Shown here piece by piece: positions 1-8,694 of a DNA stretch of 50,395 bases. The stretch comes from a virus. The notes under the pieces are model-generated. The model ran no database searches. It was not told the origin of the DNA and saw only the letters and a program-made list of their open reading frames with translations. Location: IMG/VR virus record IMGVR_UViG_3300030107_000806, positions 1-50,395 of that record. One strand, written 5' to 3'. The number at the start of each line of letters is the position of its first letter. Position 1 is the first letter of the stretch. A program made the translations under genes and the position numbers.

Positions 1-1839
1 TTTATTCTTACATGGAATAAAGCTTTTGGTGAAACAGTAACAACAGGAAACTTACTTCCTAATTCTGGAGATGGTGTAGACTGGAACTCTAGTAGTACAG
101 ACCAAATTAATTCTGCTAATTCTTCTGGATATGTAAGTAATGGTAGTACAGTAAATGGATTTGATGTTACTTGTTCTACTTCTCAATCTAACTGTGGTTA
201 TAGATATAGTGTAGGTGGAGATTTTGAAGTTACTGGTACAGCAACAGTAAGCGTAGATGATATAGCATTAACAAATAATTCTATTACTCAATCAATGCTT
301 GATAATGGTATAACATTAAATAGTTATATTGATGTTGCTAACTGTGAAAGTACAGAAGGTAATTGTGAATCTAAAGGTGGTGCTAATGATTCTCATACAA
401 CTACAGTACAATTAGAAGATTCTAGTGGAAATGTATTAAGTACAACAACACAAACAAGAACAGAAGTTACAGGATTTCAAGGTAATTGTAATGGTTACCC
501 CGGCACAACTACAACTGGTATAACAACAGGATGTGGTCAGTACAATGATAGAATTATTTATCTTGGTGTAGGTGCAAATAGAGTAGATTGGTCTTGGTCT
601 GGTACAGATAGTAATTACACAAATCAATCTAGGCAAGGTCCAAATTTATTAGGGTCATCTTTAACAATGACTTATAATAATACTGAGTTTAGTCCTATTG
701 ATGATGACTCTCAAGAAGTTATTGATGATATAGATGAAACAATTGATGATGCTATTGATGATATAGATTGGGAAAATGATTATACTTGGGATGATAACTG
801 GTATGAAGACGAGTATACTTGGGAAGAAGATTTTTATTTTGAAGAAGAATATGTTATGGATGAAGACATATACTTTGAAGAATTTGAAATGGAAGAATTT
901 GACATAGGTGAATTTGAGCAACCACCAATGTTGGAAGAGTTTGACGAAATAGATTTTGAAGAAATGCCTACAATGGAAGAGGTATTTTTTGAAGAAGATT
1001 ATATAGAACCTCCAATGATGACAGAGGAACTATTTACAGAAGAATTTGAAGAAGACTTTACAGATTTTTTAGAAGAGACTGGCATGGAAGAAGAGTTCAT
1101 GGAGTTTCTGGAAGAGGAAGGAATAACAGCAGAAGAATTTTTTGAAGAGATAACCGAGGAGGAGTTTAATGATGAACTTACTGAGGAATCTTTTGAGGAG
1201 TTTGAGGAGCCATTGGAAGAAGTCTCAACAGAGGAAGAAAGCATACCAGAGACTGTTGGAACTAAAGAAGAAACAATGGAAGTTAAATCTGAATCAGAAT
1301 TAAAAGAAGAAAAAGAAGTAGCCCAAAATGAATCAAATGAACAGGAGGAAGAAGTTCAAGAAGAAGAATCCGATAGCACAGGAACTGAGGAGTCCGAAGT
1401 ACAGACAGCAGAAAGTGAAGAGCAAGAAGATATACAATCGGAAGACAGAGAAATGGACACCAACACAGGGATTACTACAGATGTTGCAAAAGTAGAAAGT
1501 AAACTAAAAAAGAATTTAAAAGCTATAGCAAAACAGATAGCAAAAGTAACAAAGATTAACACTCAAAACTTATCAAAAGAGGATTTATTTTTTAAAAGTA
1601 ATACATTAGACGCCTATAATAAAGTACAGTTTTATAAATCAAAAGAAATTTATACTGACCAAAACTTAGATTTGTTTAATCAAATTGATTTAGGCGTCTA
1701 TAGTAAAGATATTTACACAACTGTAACTCTTGCCAGTTATGTAAATAACGACCCTGTAGAAATACATAAGAAAAAATTACAGGATATTCAAGCAAGAAAA
1801 AATAAAATACTAATGGAATTGGAGGTTCTTAAACAATGA
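1..1839 (+). CDS. acidic secreted or tail-associated protein, 5' end cut by window
   Basis: The frame is open from base 1 to the stop, so about 612 residues are seen and the true start lies outside the window. The first ~230 residues are Thr/Ser/Asn/Gly-rich with paired Cys (around residues 58-65 and 113-120), as in a beta-rich exported or virion-surface domain. Residues ~230-430 are extremely acidic and low-complexity, dominated by Glu, Asp, Phe and Met. The last ~120 residues turn Lys-rich and helical. The segment beginning FGETVTTGNLLPN resembles the mature start of an exported protein, but the upstream part is missing. It overlaps the next gene by ATGA, so the two are translationally coupled. 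I do not recognise an enzymatic domain. Candidate roles are tail appendage or secreted binding protein. Confidence 0.7.
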   Translation, partial: FILTWNKAFGETVTTGNLLPNSGDGVDWNSSSTDQINSANSSGYVSNGSTVNGFDVTCSTSQSNCGYRYSVGGDFEVTGTATVSVDDIALTNNSITQSMLDNGITLNSYIDVANCESTEGNCESKGGANDSHTTTVQLEDSSGNVLSTTTQTRTEVTGFQGNCNGYPGTTTTGITTGCGQYNDRIIYLGVGANRVDWSWSGTDSNYTNQSRQGPNLLGSSLTMTYNNTEFSPIDDDSQEVIDDIDETIDDAIDDIDWENDYTWDDNWYEDEYTWEEDFYFEEEYVMDEDIYFEEFEMEEFDIGEFEQPPMLEEFDEIDFEEMPTMEEVFFEEDYIEPPMMTEELFTEEFEEDFTDFLEETGMEEEFMEFLEEEGITAEEFFEEITEEEFNDELTEESFEEFEEPLEEVSTEEESIPETVGTKEETMEVKSESELKEEKEVAQNESNEQEEEVQEEESDSTGTEESEVQTAESEEQEDIQSEDREMDTNTGITTDVAKVESKLKKNLKAIAKQIAKVTKINTQNLSKEDLFFKSNTLDAYNKVQFYKSKEIYTDQNLDLFNQIDLGVYSKDIYTTVTLASYVNNDPVEIHKKKLQDIQARKNKILMELEVLKQ

Positions 1840-2324
1840 AGATAATGGATAAACTTAGTACATATGCTGCCCTTATAGGCGTTATAGGAGCTATAGGTGG
1901 AGGTTTTTATGCATGGGGAGAATTTAATAATCGTCTTTCTGTTTTAGAAAATGAACCACCAGTTAATTTACAACCCTTAGTAGAAAAAGATAAAGAACTA
2001 GCAAAACAATTTGATGAAGTATTATTATACGCTAATGAATATAAAGTAGATTTAATAGACAGAATTAAAAAGGTTGATGATAAAATACAACCTGTAGATT
2101 TAACTATTGTATTTAAAGAAATAGCAAAAATTAGAGAACAAATAGCTATGATTGATATACCAGAACCAGTTATTTTAGACCCTTTATATCAATCTATTAA
2201 AGCACTTGAAACAATAATAGCAGAAGTTTCTAAACAAATTGCAATAGCTTTAAAAGAAAATGAATTACAAGATGTTCAAATAGAAGAAATTAAAGCTAAA
2301 TCAAATAATCCTTTAAGTAATTAA
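1836..2324 (+). CDS. membrane-anchored coiled-coil protein
   Basis: A 162-residue protein. Residues ~7-27 form one hydrophobic segment rich in Gly/Ala/Ile. The rest is charged and heptad-like with several Ile/Leu/Val stripes, consistent with a periplasmic or cytoplasmic coiled coil. The start overlaps the upstream stop in ATGA; a second Met lies three codons in. Together with the following smaller protein of the same architecture it could form a membrane pair, for example a lysis or injection component. No family is recognised, so the function is inference only. Confidence 0.7.
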   Translation: MKIMDKLSTYAALIGVIGAIGGGFYAWGEFNNRLSVLENEPPVNLQPLVEKDKELAKQFDEVLLYANEYKVDLIDRIKKVDDKIQPVDLTIVFKEIAKIREQIAMIDIPEPVILDPLYQSIKALETIIAEVSKQIAIALKENELQDVQIEEIKAKSNNPLSN

Positions 2325-2325
2325 T

Positions 2326-2541
2326 ATGAATATAAAAGATACAGTTTGGGTGGTTGGTATTATTCTTGCTCTTGGTGTAACTTGGGGCATGACATCGCAA
2401 AGAATTTCTGCTATGGAAAGCGACATGGACAGATTAGAGTCTGCTTTAATAACTTTTACTAAAATGGAAACTAGACTAGCAGTTATTGAAACAGAGGTAA
2501 AAAATATGAATAAGAAATTAGATAACATAGGAATAAAATAA
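2326..2541 (+). CDS. small protein with N-terminal membrane helix and coiled coil
   Basis: A 71-residue protein. A hydrophobic helix covers residues ~5-22, followed by heptads with regularly spaced Met/Leu/Ile. The stop overlaps the next start (TAATG). Its size and single N-terminal helix fit small phage lysis or membrane proteins, but the order (helix first, coil second) is opposite to XhlA-type holins. Position between two virion-type genes suggests late expression. Confidence 0.65.
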   Translation: MNIKDTVWVVGIILALGVTWGMTSQRISAMESDMDRLESALITFTKMETRLAVIETEVKNMNKKLDNIGIK

Positions 2542-4598
2542 TGGCAAAAAGAGACTTTAAAGAAATTCCAAAGGCAGCTCAACCGGGTCAAGTTCCTGTA
2601 GGAACAGCTCAAGTAGATATTGATAAATATATTACTGACCAAGTTAAAGACCCAAAGGTTGCTCAAGCTGCTAAACAAGCTTATACAACACAAACTGTAC
2701 AACAAAATGAATTATTACAAGGTGCTACGCAAACAGCTCCGACAGCAGTAGGAGCAAGAACTTTAACAGCACCTACTATAACTGGAGCAACTCCTGCAAG
2801 TGCTACAACAATTACAGGACCAACAGCTATATCCGCACCAACAACTACTGCGGCAACTGGAACAGCTCAAACTGGAACAGCAGCTACTGGTACTCTTGGA
2901 ACACAAGCACAGGTAGCAGCACAAACAGGAACTTTATCTACTGGTGCAACTCCAGCAGGTCAAACAGCAATACCGACAGGTCAAGCAATTGCACAGGCAG
3001 CAAGTGGAACTTTATCTACTGGTGCTTTAGCACAATCTATTACAGGAACTGCGGCAACTGTAGCAGCACAAACACAAAATTTACCGACAGCTATTCAAGC
3101 AGCAGTAGGAAATAATCCTGCTTCTGTAACTGCGGCAGTTGTTAATCAACCTACAGCAGTTAATGCACAAATTGCAGCGTTACCTACAACAACTTTAGTT
3201 TCATCACAATTACAAACTTTATTACAAGGAATTGATACAGGTACTATTCCACCTTGGGCAAGAAGTGCAGTCGATGCAGTTGACGCACAGTTAGCACAAA
3301 GAGGAATGAGTCGTTCTTCTGTTGGAAGAGACGCATTGATTAATTCTATTATTCAATCTGCTGTTCCTATTGCACAAGCGAATGCTTCTATGCTTCAACA
3401 AACTGCAATGGCTAACTTAAATAACCAACAACAAGCAGAAGTTTTAACAAAGCAACAACAGTTTCAAAGAGATTTAACTAACGCTGAAAATCAAATGAGA
3501 GCAGGTACAGCAACTGCTGGATTTGAACAACAAATGGGATTAGCTAATTTACAAAATGCACAAGATGCAGTAATGGCTACAGCAAATCAACAGCAACAAG
3601 TTCGTTTACAAAACTTAGCTAACTTACAATCAACATCTCTTAATAATGCTCAGTTACAACAGCAAATGAGTTTAGCTGGAATGAATAATCAGCAATCAGT
3701 AGCATTAGCAAATGCTCAACAAGTTGCTGGTATGGATGTTTTAAATTTAAATAATCAACAACAAGCAGTTATATCTAATTCAAATTTATTTAGAACTTTT
3801 GAACAACAAAATTTAAGTAATGAACAACAATCAACTTTAGCAAATGCAGCAAAGTTAGCAGCATTAGATATGGCTAACTTAAATAACAGACAACAAGCTC
3901 AAGTAATAAATGCTCAATCATTTTTAAATATGGATATGACTAATCTTAGTAATAGTCAACAAATAGCGGTGCTTAATGCACAACAAAAACAACAAGCTAT
4001 GTTATCTAATCAAGCAGCAACAAATGCTTCATCACAGTTTAACGCAACAAGTCAAGCTCAGACTGACCAGTTTATGGCTAACTTAACTAATACAGTTGCT
4101 CAAAGTAATGCACAGCGTAATGATGCTATGTCACAGTTTAATACAACCAATGCTAATAGAATTGCAGAAGTTAATGCAGGTAATACTTTAGAAGCTGATA
4201 GATTAGAAGAACAACTTAATTCACAAATTGCTCAGTATAATTCTAATCTTAATTTTCAACGAGACCAATTCAATACACAAAATGCTTTAGCAGTTGAGCA
4301 ATCAAATGTTCAATGGAGAAGACAAACTAATACTGCTAATACAGCAGGACAGAATGCAGTTAATCAAGCTAATGCAATGAATGCTTTTAATCTTAGTAAT
4401 CAAGGATTATCTTTTCTTTGGCAAGAGATGAGAGATGCAGCTAAGTGGGAATACGAAGCTTCAGAGAATGATGAAGAAAGAGCAGCAAGTTTAGCAGTTG
4501 CGGCATTACAAAACGAAGCGGCAAGTGATGCATCAAAGGCAGACCTTATTAAAAAAATTGGTGGTTTTGCTTTAGATATATGGAAAAATAGACCATAA
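2541..4598 (+). CDS. Gln/Asn/Ala-rich virion protein
   Basis: A 685-residue protein. Residues ~50-230 are a Thr/Ala/Gly low-complexity region. At about 235-285 is a conserved-looking module with PPWARSAVDAVDAQL and RGMSRSSVGRD. After this come many repeats built on the theme ANLNNQQQ (to ~600), a pattern expected of a long helical or fibrous rod. A short charged tail carries the last hydrophobic segment. I recall similar proteins in marine podovirus and pelagiphage structural clusters, usually without a defined function. The start is fixed by TAATG overlap with the upstream gene. Probably an internal virion or tail-rod protein. Confidence 0.7.
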   Translation: MAKRDFKEIPKAAQPGQVPVGTAQVDIDKYITDQVKDPKVAQAAKQAYTTQTVQQNELLQGATQTAPTAVGARTLTAPTITGATPASATTITGPTAISAPTTTAATGTAQTGTAATGTLGTQAQVAAQTGTLSTGATPAGQTAIPTGQAIAQAASGTLSTGALAQSITGTAATVAAQTQNLPTAIQAAVGNNPASVTAAVVNQPTAVNAQIAALPTTTLVSSQLQTLLQGIDTGTIPPWARSAVDAVDAQLAQRGMSRSSVGRDALINSIIQSAVPIAQANASMLQQTAMANLNNQQQAEVLTKQQQFQRDLTNAENQMRAGTATAGFEQQMGLANLQNAQDAVMATANQQQQVRLQNLANLQSTSLNNAQLQQQMSLAGMNNQQSVALANAQQVAGMDVLNLNNQQQAVISNSNLFRTFEQQNLSNEQQSTLANAAKLAALDMANLNNRQQAQVINAQSFLNMDMTNLSNSQQIAVLNAQQKQQAMLSNQAATNASSQFNATSQAQTDQFMANLTNTVAQSNAQRNDAMSQFNTTNANRIAEVNAGNTLEADRLEEQLNSQIAQYNSNLNFQRDQFNTQNALAVEQSNVQWRRQTNTANTAGQNAVNQANAMNAFNLSNQGLSFLWQEMRDAAKWEYEASENDEERAASLAVAALQNEAASDASKADLIKKIGGFALDIWKNRP

Positions 4599-4607
4599 TA
4601 ATAAATA

Positions 4608-5051
4608 ATGAACGATATTGAAGCAACTATAAATTTACTTTTAGATGCTAAAAATTATAAAGATATGTTTAATAAAGATGTTTCATCTGTTGTTGAATAT
4701 ATTTTACCAGCTATAAAACTTAATCAATATAGAGTTTTTAGAAGAGGTGATAAACCTTATGCATATACAAGTTGGGCATATATGAATAAAGATTCATCAG
4801 AAAAATTTCAACAAACTGGTGTAATAGAACATGAGTCTTGGTGGAATAATGGTAATGAAGTTTGGCATATTGATACAGTTGTCGAAGAAGGTAATGATGT
4901 TCTTCCTATTCATAGGTGGACATCAAATAATATTGCTGAATTAAAAGGTGATAAAACAAAAATAAATTGGATAAGAATAGGAATGAAAAATAATAATTTT
5001 TATGTTAAAAAAACTGGACACGCATTTGCAAGGAGTGAAATAAATGGGTAG
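4608..5051 (+). CDS. HlyC-like toxin-activating lysine acyltransferase family protein
   Basis: A 147-residue protein whose middle closely follows the HlyC/RTX-activating acyltransferase family. Residues ~32-41 (ILPAIKLNQY) match the family block LPAIRANQY. Residues ~51-58 (YAYTSWAY) match VAYCSWA. Residues ~85-92 (VWHIDTVV) match the block containing the catalytic Asp of HlyC (Asp92), here Asp89. Known members move an acyl chain from acyl-ACP to Lys of RTX toxins. The catalytic His near the N-terminus of HlyC (His23) has no obvious counterpart here, so activity is uncertain. It overlaps the next virion gene by 8 bases, suggesting its target is a virion protein. No RTX toxin is visible in the window. 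Confidence 0.75.
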   Translation: MNDIEATINLLLDAKNYKDMFNKDVSSVVEYILPAIKLNQYRVFRRGDKPYAYTSWAYMNKDSSEKFQQTGVIEHESWWNNGNEVWHIDTVVEEGNDVLPIHRWTSNNIAELKGDKTKINWIRIGMKNNNFYVKKTGHAFARSEING

Positions 5052-6300
5052 TATATTTAGAAAAATAAAACGAATCGTTAAAAAAAATCCTTTAACTCGA
5101 ATAATTAAAAGAGTAGGTAAAGGAATTGCTGATGTTGGTAAAAAAACTTGGCAAGGTATTAAACGAATTGGTGGTAAAGCTATGGCAGCTTATGGTAAAA
5201 TAAGTAAGAAGCTTGGACCTATAGGTATGATAGGTCTGTCAATGGCTATGCCTTATTTACTTGGTGGCTTTAGTGGAGCTGCTGGTGGACTCTGGACAAA
5301 TTTTGGAACTAAAATGGGTGGAGTAATTGGTAAAGGCGGAACTGTTTTACAAAAAGGTTTAATGCATAGTCAAAATCCATTTTTAAAAGTTATGGGTTAT
5401 GCTGGTAAAGGAATGTATAATACTGCTAACTTTATTGGTGGAACTACTCGAGGTATTTCTCAAACTATTTCTAAAACTTTCGGACAATTTGCACAAGGAA
5501 ATGTATCACAAGGATTTGCAAATCTTTATCAGGGAACAACAGAAGTTTTATCTGGTAAAGCTGGTATGGGTACAATGAAATATATTGATTCTTCTATGTT
5601 CGCAAAAGCTATAGGAGTTCCGGGAAAACATATGACAGGTGTAAACTTAGCAACACAAAATTTAGGAACACTTGTTCAAACAGGTGGTGTTAATTTAGGT
5701 AATATGAATATAGGAAATAAATTTGCTTATGAAGCTATAAATAAATCTATGTTAAAAAATGAAGCATTTAAAAGATTAAGTGGTGAAGGATTAAAATATC
5801 ATAATACACTTGTTAATAATGTTGGCTTAGATGACCAAACAGCTTTCCAATATATTAGTAATAATGGTTATGACTCAGCAACAGGTATATTAGATAAGAC
5901 TGCATCAATGGATTTTAAAGCTGGTCTTAAACCAAATGAGTATGCTTGGACTGGTCAAAATATAAATAAAACTGTTGACGCTTATAAGTTACAAACTGGT
6001 GGTGGTTTTCATTATAAAGCAAAAAAAGATGGTGATGTATTTCAAACTGAAGAAAGTATCTTATCTAAAAAGAAATCATGGAAAGATGCCGCAGCAGCAG
6101 CAGCAAAAAATTTATTCTCAAATGACCAAGAAGAAACACCAGTATATGCACCTAATGCATATGAACAACTTAATTCTGTTCATCCTAATTATGCTGGTAC
6201 AGACATAACTGGTTCAGCAGATGCAGGATTTATAAGTACAGATATGAAAAAATGGTACGCATTGATGAATAAAAAAATGAATATAACGGGGAGTAATTAA
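5044..6300 (+). CDS. internal virion protein, membrane-active type
   Basis: A 418-residue protein. The first ~55 residues are strongly basic (KIKRIVKK, RIIKRVGKG). A Gly/Met-rich hydrophobic segment at ~60-85 could insert in a membrane. The remainder is Gly/Asn/Thr-rich with a short Ala run near residue 350. The start overlaps the acyltransferase end. Composition and location fit the ejected internal proteins of podoviruses, which form a channel during DNA entry; the sequence shows no enzyme motif. Confidence 0.6.
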   Translation: MGSIFRKIKRIVKKNPLTRIIKRVGKGIADVGKKTWQGIKRIGGKAMAAYGKISKKLGPIGMIGLSMAMPYLLGGFSGAAGGLWTNFGTKMGGVIGKGGTVLQKGLMHSQNPFLKVMGYAGKGMYNTANFIGGTTRGISQTISKTFGQFAQGNVSQGFANLYQGTTEVLSGKAGMGTMKYIDSSMFAKAIGVPGKHMTGVNLATQNLGTLVQTGGVNLGNMNIGNKFAYEAINKSMLKNEAFKRLSGEGLKYHNTLVNNVGLDDQTAFQYISNNGYDSATGILDKTASMDFKAGLKPNEYAWTGQNINKTVDAYKLQTGGGFHYKAKKDGDVFQTEESILSKKKSWKDAAAAAAKNLFSNDQEETPVYAPNAYEQLNSVHPNYAGTDITGSADAGFISTDMKKWYALMNKKMNITGSN

Positions 6301-6345
6301 TAGTAGCTCAGAGAAGGGGGCGAGGAAAACTAGAAAAGGAAAACA

Positions 6346-6885
6346 ATGGCAGAAATAAATAAAACAGAACCAAATAAGTTTGAACAAGTAGGAATGAATC
6401 CTTTTAATTCTCCTACACCGGGAGAATCATTGACTGTTTCTCCAGAAACTCGTCATTCATGGGAGAGTCCTCCACAACAAACAAATATTCAACCTGTTAT
6501 GGAACAGTTATTTTTACAATTAACTGAAAAAGAAACTTATATTGAATTACTTAATCTTTTAAATAATGGCACACCAATAGACCAATTAACACAAGTTATT
6601 CTTTATAGAGGAATGACAGAAGGTATCTATAATGTTGACTTAATGTTATTATTAATTGAACCAACTATGTATTTATTAATTGCTATTGCAGAAGAAAATG
6701 AAATTGAACCAGTTATCTATGAAGAACAAGATGATGATTTAGCAGAAACTGAAACTGTTCAAAAACAAATTAGAAATAAAAAACAATCTGAAATTAGAAA
6801 AGATAGTGTACCTTCATCTATTTTACAACGAGTAAAAACTCTACCAAAGTTAGATGAATTACAAACAGAAGAAGAGGTAGGATAA
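6346..6885 (+). CDS. conserved virion-associated protein with PTPGxSLT motif
   Basis: A 179-residue protein with an N-terminal block NPFNSPTPGESLT followed by a Trp/Pro segment (WESPP), then a helical middle of Leu/Ile-rich turns and a charged tail. I recognise this N-terminal block from proteins of unknown function in virion clusters of marine phages. A purine-rich AAAAGGA element precedes the ATG by 6 bases. The stop sits one base before the next gene. Confidence 0.65.
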   Translation: MAEINKTEPNKFEQVGMNPFNSPTPGESLTVSPETRHSWESPPQQTNIQPVMEQLFLQLTEKETYIELLNLLNNGTPIDQLTQVILYRGMTEGIYNVDLMLLLIEPTMYLLIAIAEENEIEPVIYEEQDDDLAETETVQKQIRNKKQSEIRKDSVPSSILQRVKTLPKLDELQTEEEVG

Positions 6886-6886
6886 T

Positions 6887-8689
6887 ATGGCATTAAATTT
6901 TGGTGATGTAGCATTAAACTTAGCAGCAGGTGCAATTGATAAAGATGAGAAGTATCGTCAAGATGCTTTAGAACAACGCTATAAAGAACTCGCAGATAAT
7001 AAAGAACTATACAGAGCTTTAGCAACTACTCGTTATTCAAAAGATTTAGAAAAATATTATGCAGAGACAGAAAAGTATGATGCTTTAAAAAGTGCCTACA
7101 AAGAAATTCAAGATAAAAATTTATCTAAGAGAGAAGCGGCAATGAAAATTATTGGTGCTACTCCAGAGTATGCATTCCAATATCAAAATGCTAAAGATGA
7201 AACTGTGCAAGAAAATTTAATTCAAACTGTAATGTCCGGATTTAAAGATAAAACTAGAACAGAAACAGTCGGTGGTGGAGCAGGGTCTCCGGAAACAACT
7301 AAAGAAGTTGCAGATGGATTTACTTTTACTCACTCTGGTTTAAATATACAAGCACCAGACCCAGAAGATTATTTTCAAGACCCTAACTATTGGGGCAAAC
7401 TTGCTAAAGAAATTGAATCTGGAACTGTTGGTCCTCTTTCAAAACAAATTTATAAATTAATGGGTAAACAACCAGCAGAAGTAGACCTTGACCAACTAGA
7501 ACAAAAAGCTGGTACAACAATTCGAGAAGATATAGACCCAATTCCTTATAGTTCTGGTAATACAGATGCTGATATTCCGGGAATGATAACTAATCCAGAT
7601 AATTCTGCATTTGCAAATGATAGTAAAGCATTAGGTGTTCTTAATACAAAGTATCAAACTTACGCAGGTGAAGCACAAACTGGTAATAAAGCATCTATTC
7701 TTTCTGGAATAGCTGTTCTAGGTAATGGTGTTAAAGATATGGTTGCTAAAAAAGAAGGTGATGATTGGGTTATTACTGATGAAGGACAAGTTTTATTTAA
7801 TCAATCTCGACAAATTTATAATCAAGTTGTTAATGATTTATACTTTGGTATTGTTAAAGCTGATGGTAAATATGCAGGAAGAGATGATTTATTTACAGAT
7901 GAAATTATTCAAAGTATGTATTTAAATGAAGTTAGACGAAGAACTTTTACTTTAAATAATAAAAATGTATTTGGAGCTATAGGTTTAGATACAGGTGATA
8001 TTAAAGGAACATTTATGATACCAACAAGTGTTCTTCCAATCAATACAGTATTACCTGCCGGAGTAAAAGATGGATTACAAGCTCATTTAAATGAAGTATT
8101 TGCAGATTCTGAAGAAAATTTATTTCAGCTTTATCCGCAATTAATTGCTGAGTCAAAAGCATATCTTAATTCTGAAGGAATAACAACAAAAGATACTGAT
8201 GGTGGTACTGAAGGTACTGGTGAAAAAGTTGCAAGTGAAACAACTATTACAGATTTATGGAAAAATAATAGAAATAAATCACAAAAAGAAATTATAGAAA
8301 TGTTAGAATCTTTAGGTTGGAAAGTTCCAGATGAATTAAAAAATAAAAAAATAACTTTAGCACCTTCAGATTCTAATGAAGTTATTGAAAATGAAGATAC
8401 TGTACAAGATGAATTAATAGATGGTGACAATCCAAATAAAAATAATAATAAAAAAGAAAATAAAAATAAAAAATCTACAAGTAGTGGTGTAGGTGATAAA
8501 CCTTGGTTATTTTCTGATGGAACTTTTAATCCTAACTATGACCCCGGTAAAAAGAATACAAAACCCGGACAAAATTCTTATGGAAATTTAGATGGTAATG
8601 AATATACAGTAGGAACAGAAGCAAATGAATATCTTAAAGCAAAAAATTTATACGAAAGAGAACAACGAAAAAATAAATCTTGGTGGTAA
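6887..8689 (+). CDS. virion protein of unknown function
   Basis: A 600-residue protein. The N-terminus (GDVALNLAAGAID) and the following ~100 residues are helical and charged; the middle is mixed alpha/beta; the last ~120 residues are Lys/Asn-rich and disordered-looking. It sits between the PTPG-motif protein and the giant internal protein, separated by 1 and 5 bases, so all three are read together. No domain is recognised. A role in the internal core or adsorption apparatus is inferred from position. Confidence 0.65.
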   Translation: MALNFGDVALNLAAGAIDKDEKYRQDALEQRYKELADNKELYRALATTRYSKDLEKYYAETEKYDALKSAYKEIQDKNLSKREAAMKIIGATPEYAFQYQNAKDETVQENLIQTVMSGFKDKTRTETVGGGAGSPETTKEVADGFTFTHSGLNIQAPDPEDYFQDPNYWGKLAKEIESGTVGPLSKQIYKLMGKQPAEVDLDQLEQKAGTTIREDIDPIPYSSGNTDADIPGMITNPDNSAFANDSKALGVLNTKYQTYAGEAQTGNKASILSGIAVLGNGVKDMVAKKEGDDWVITDEGQVLFNQSRQIYNQVVNDLYFGIVKADGKYAGRDDLFTDEIIQSMYLNEVRRRTFTLNNKNVFGAIGLDTGDIKGTFMIPTSVLPINTVLPAGVKDGLQAHLNEVFADSEENLFQLYPQLIAESKAYLNSEGITTKDTDGGTEGTGEKVASETTITDLWKNNRNKSQKEIIEMLESLGWKVPDELKNKKITLAPSDSNEVIENEDTVQDELIDGDNPNKNNNKKENKNKKSTSSGVGDKPWLFSDGTFNPNYDPGKKNTKPGQNSYGNLDGNEYTVGTEANEYLKAKNLYEREQRKNKSWW

Positions 8690-8694
8690 AATAA

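Noticed and set aside
999-1562. Ser-rich minus-strand frames opposite the acidic segment.
   Set aside because: They are reverse translations of GAA/GAG (Glu) codons, which give Ser/Leu/Phe on the other strand.
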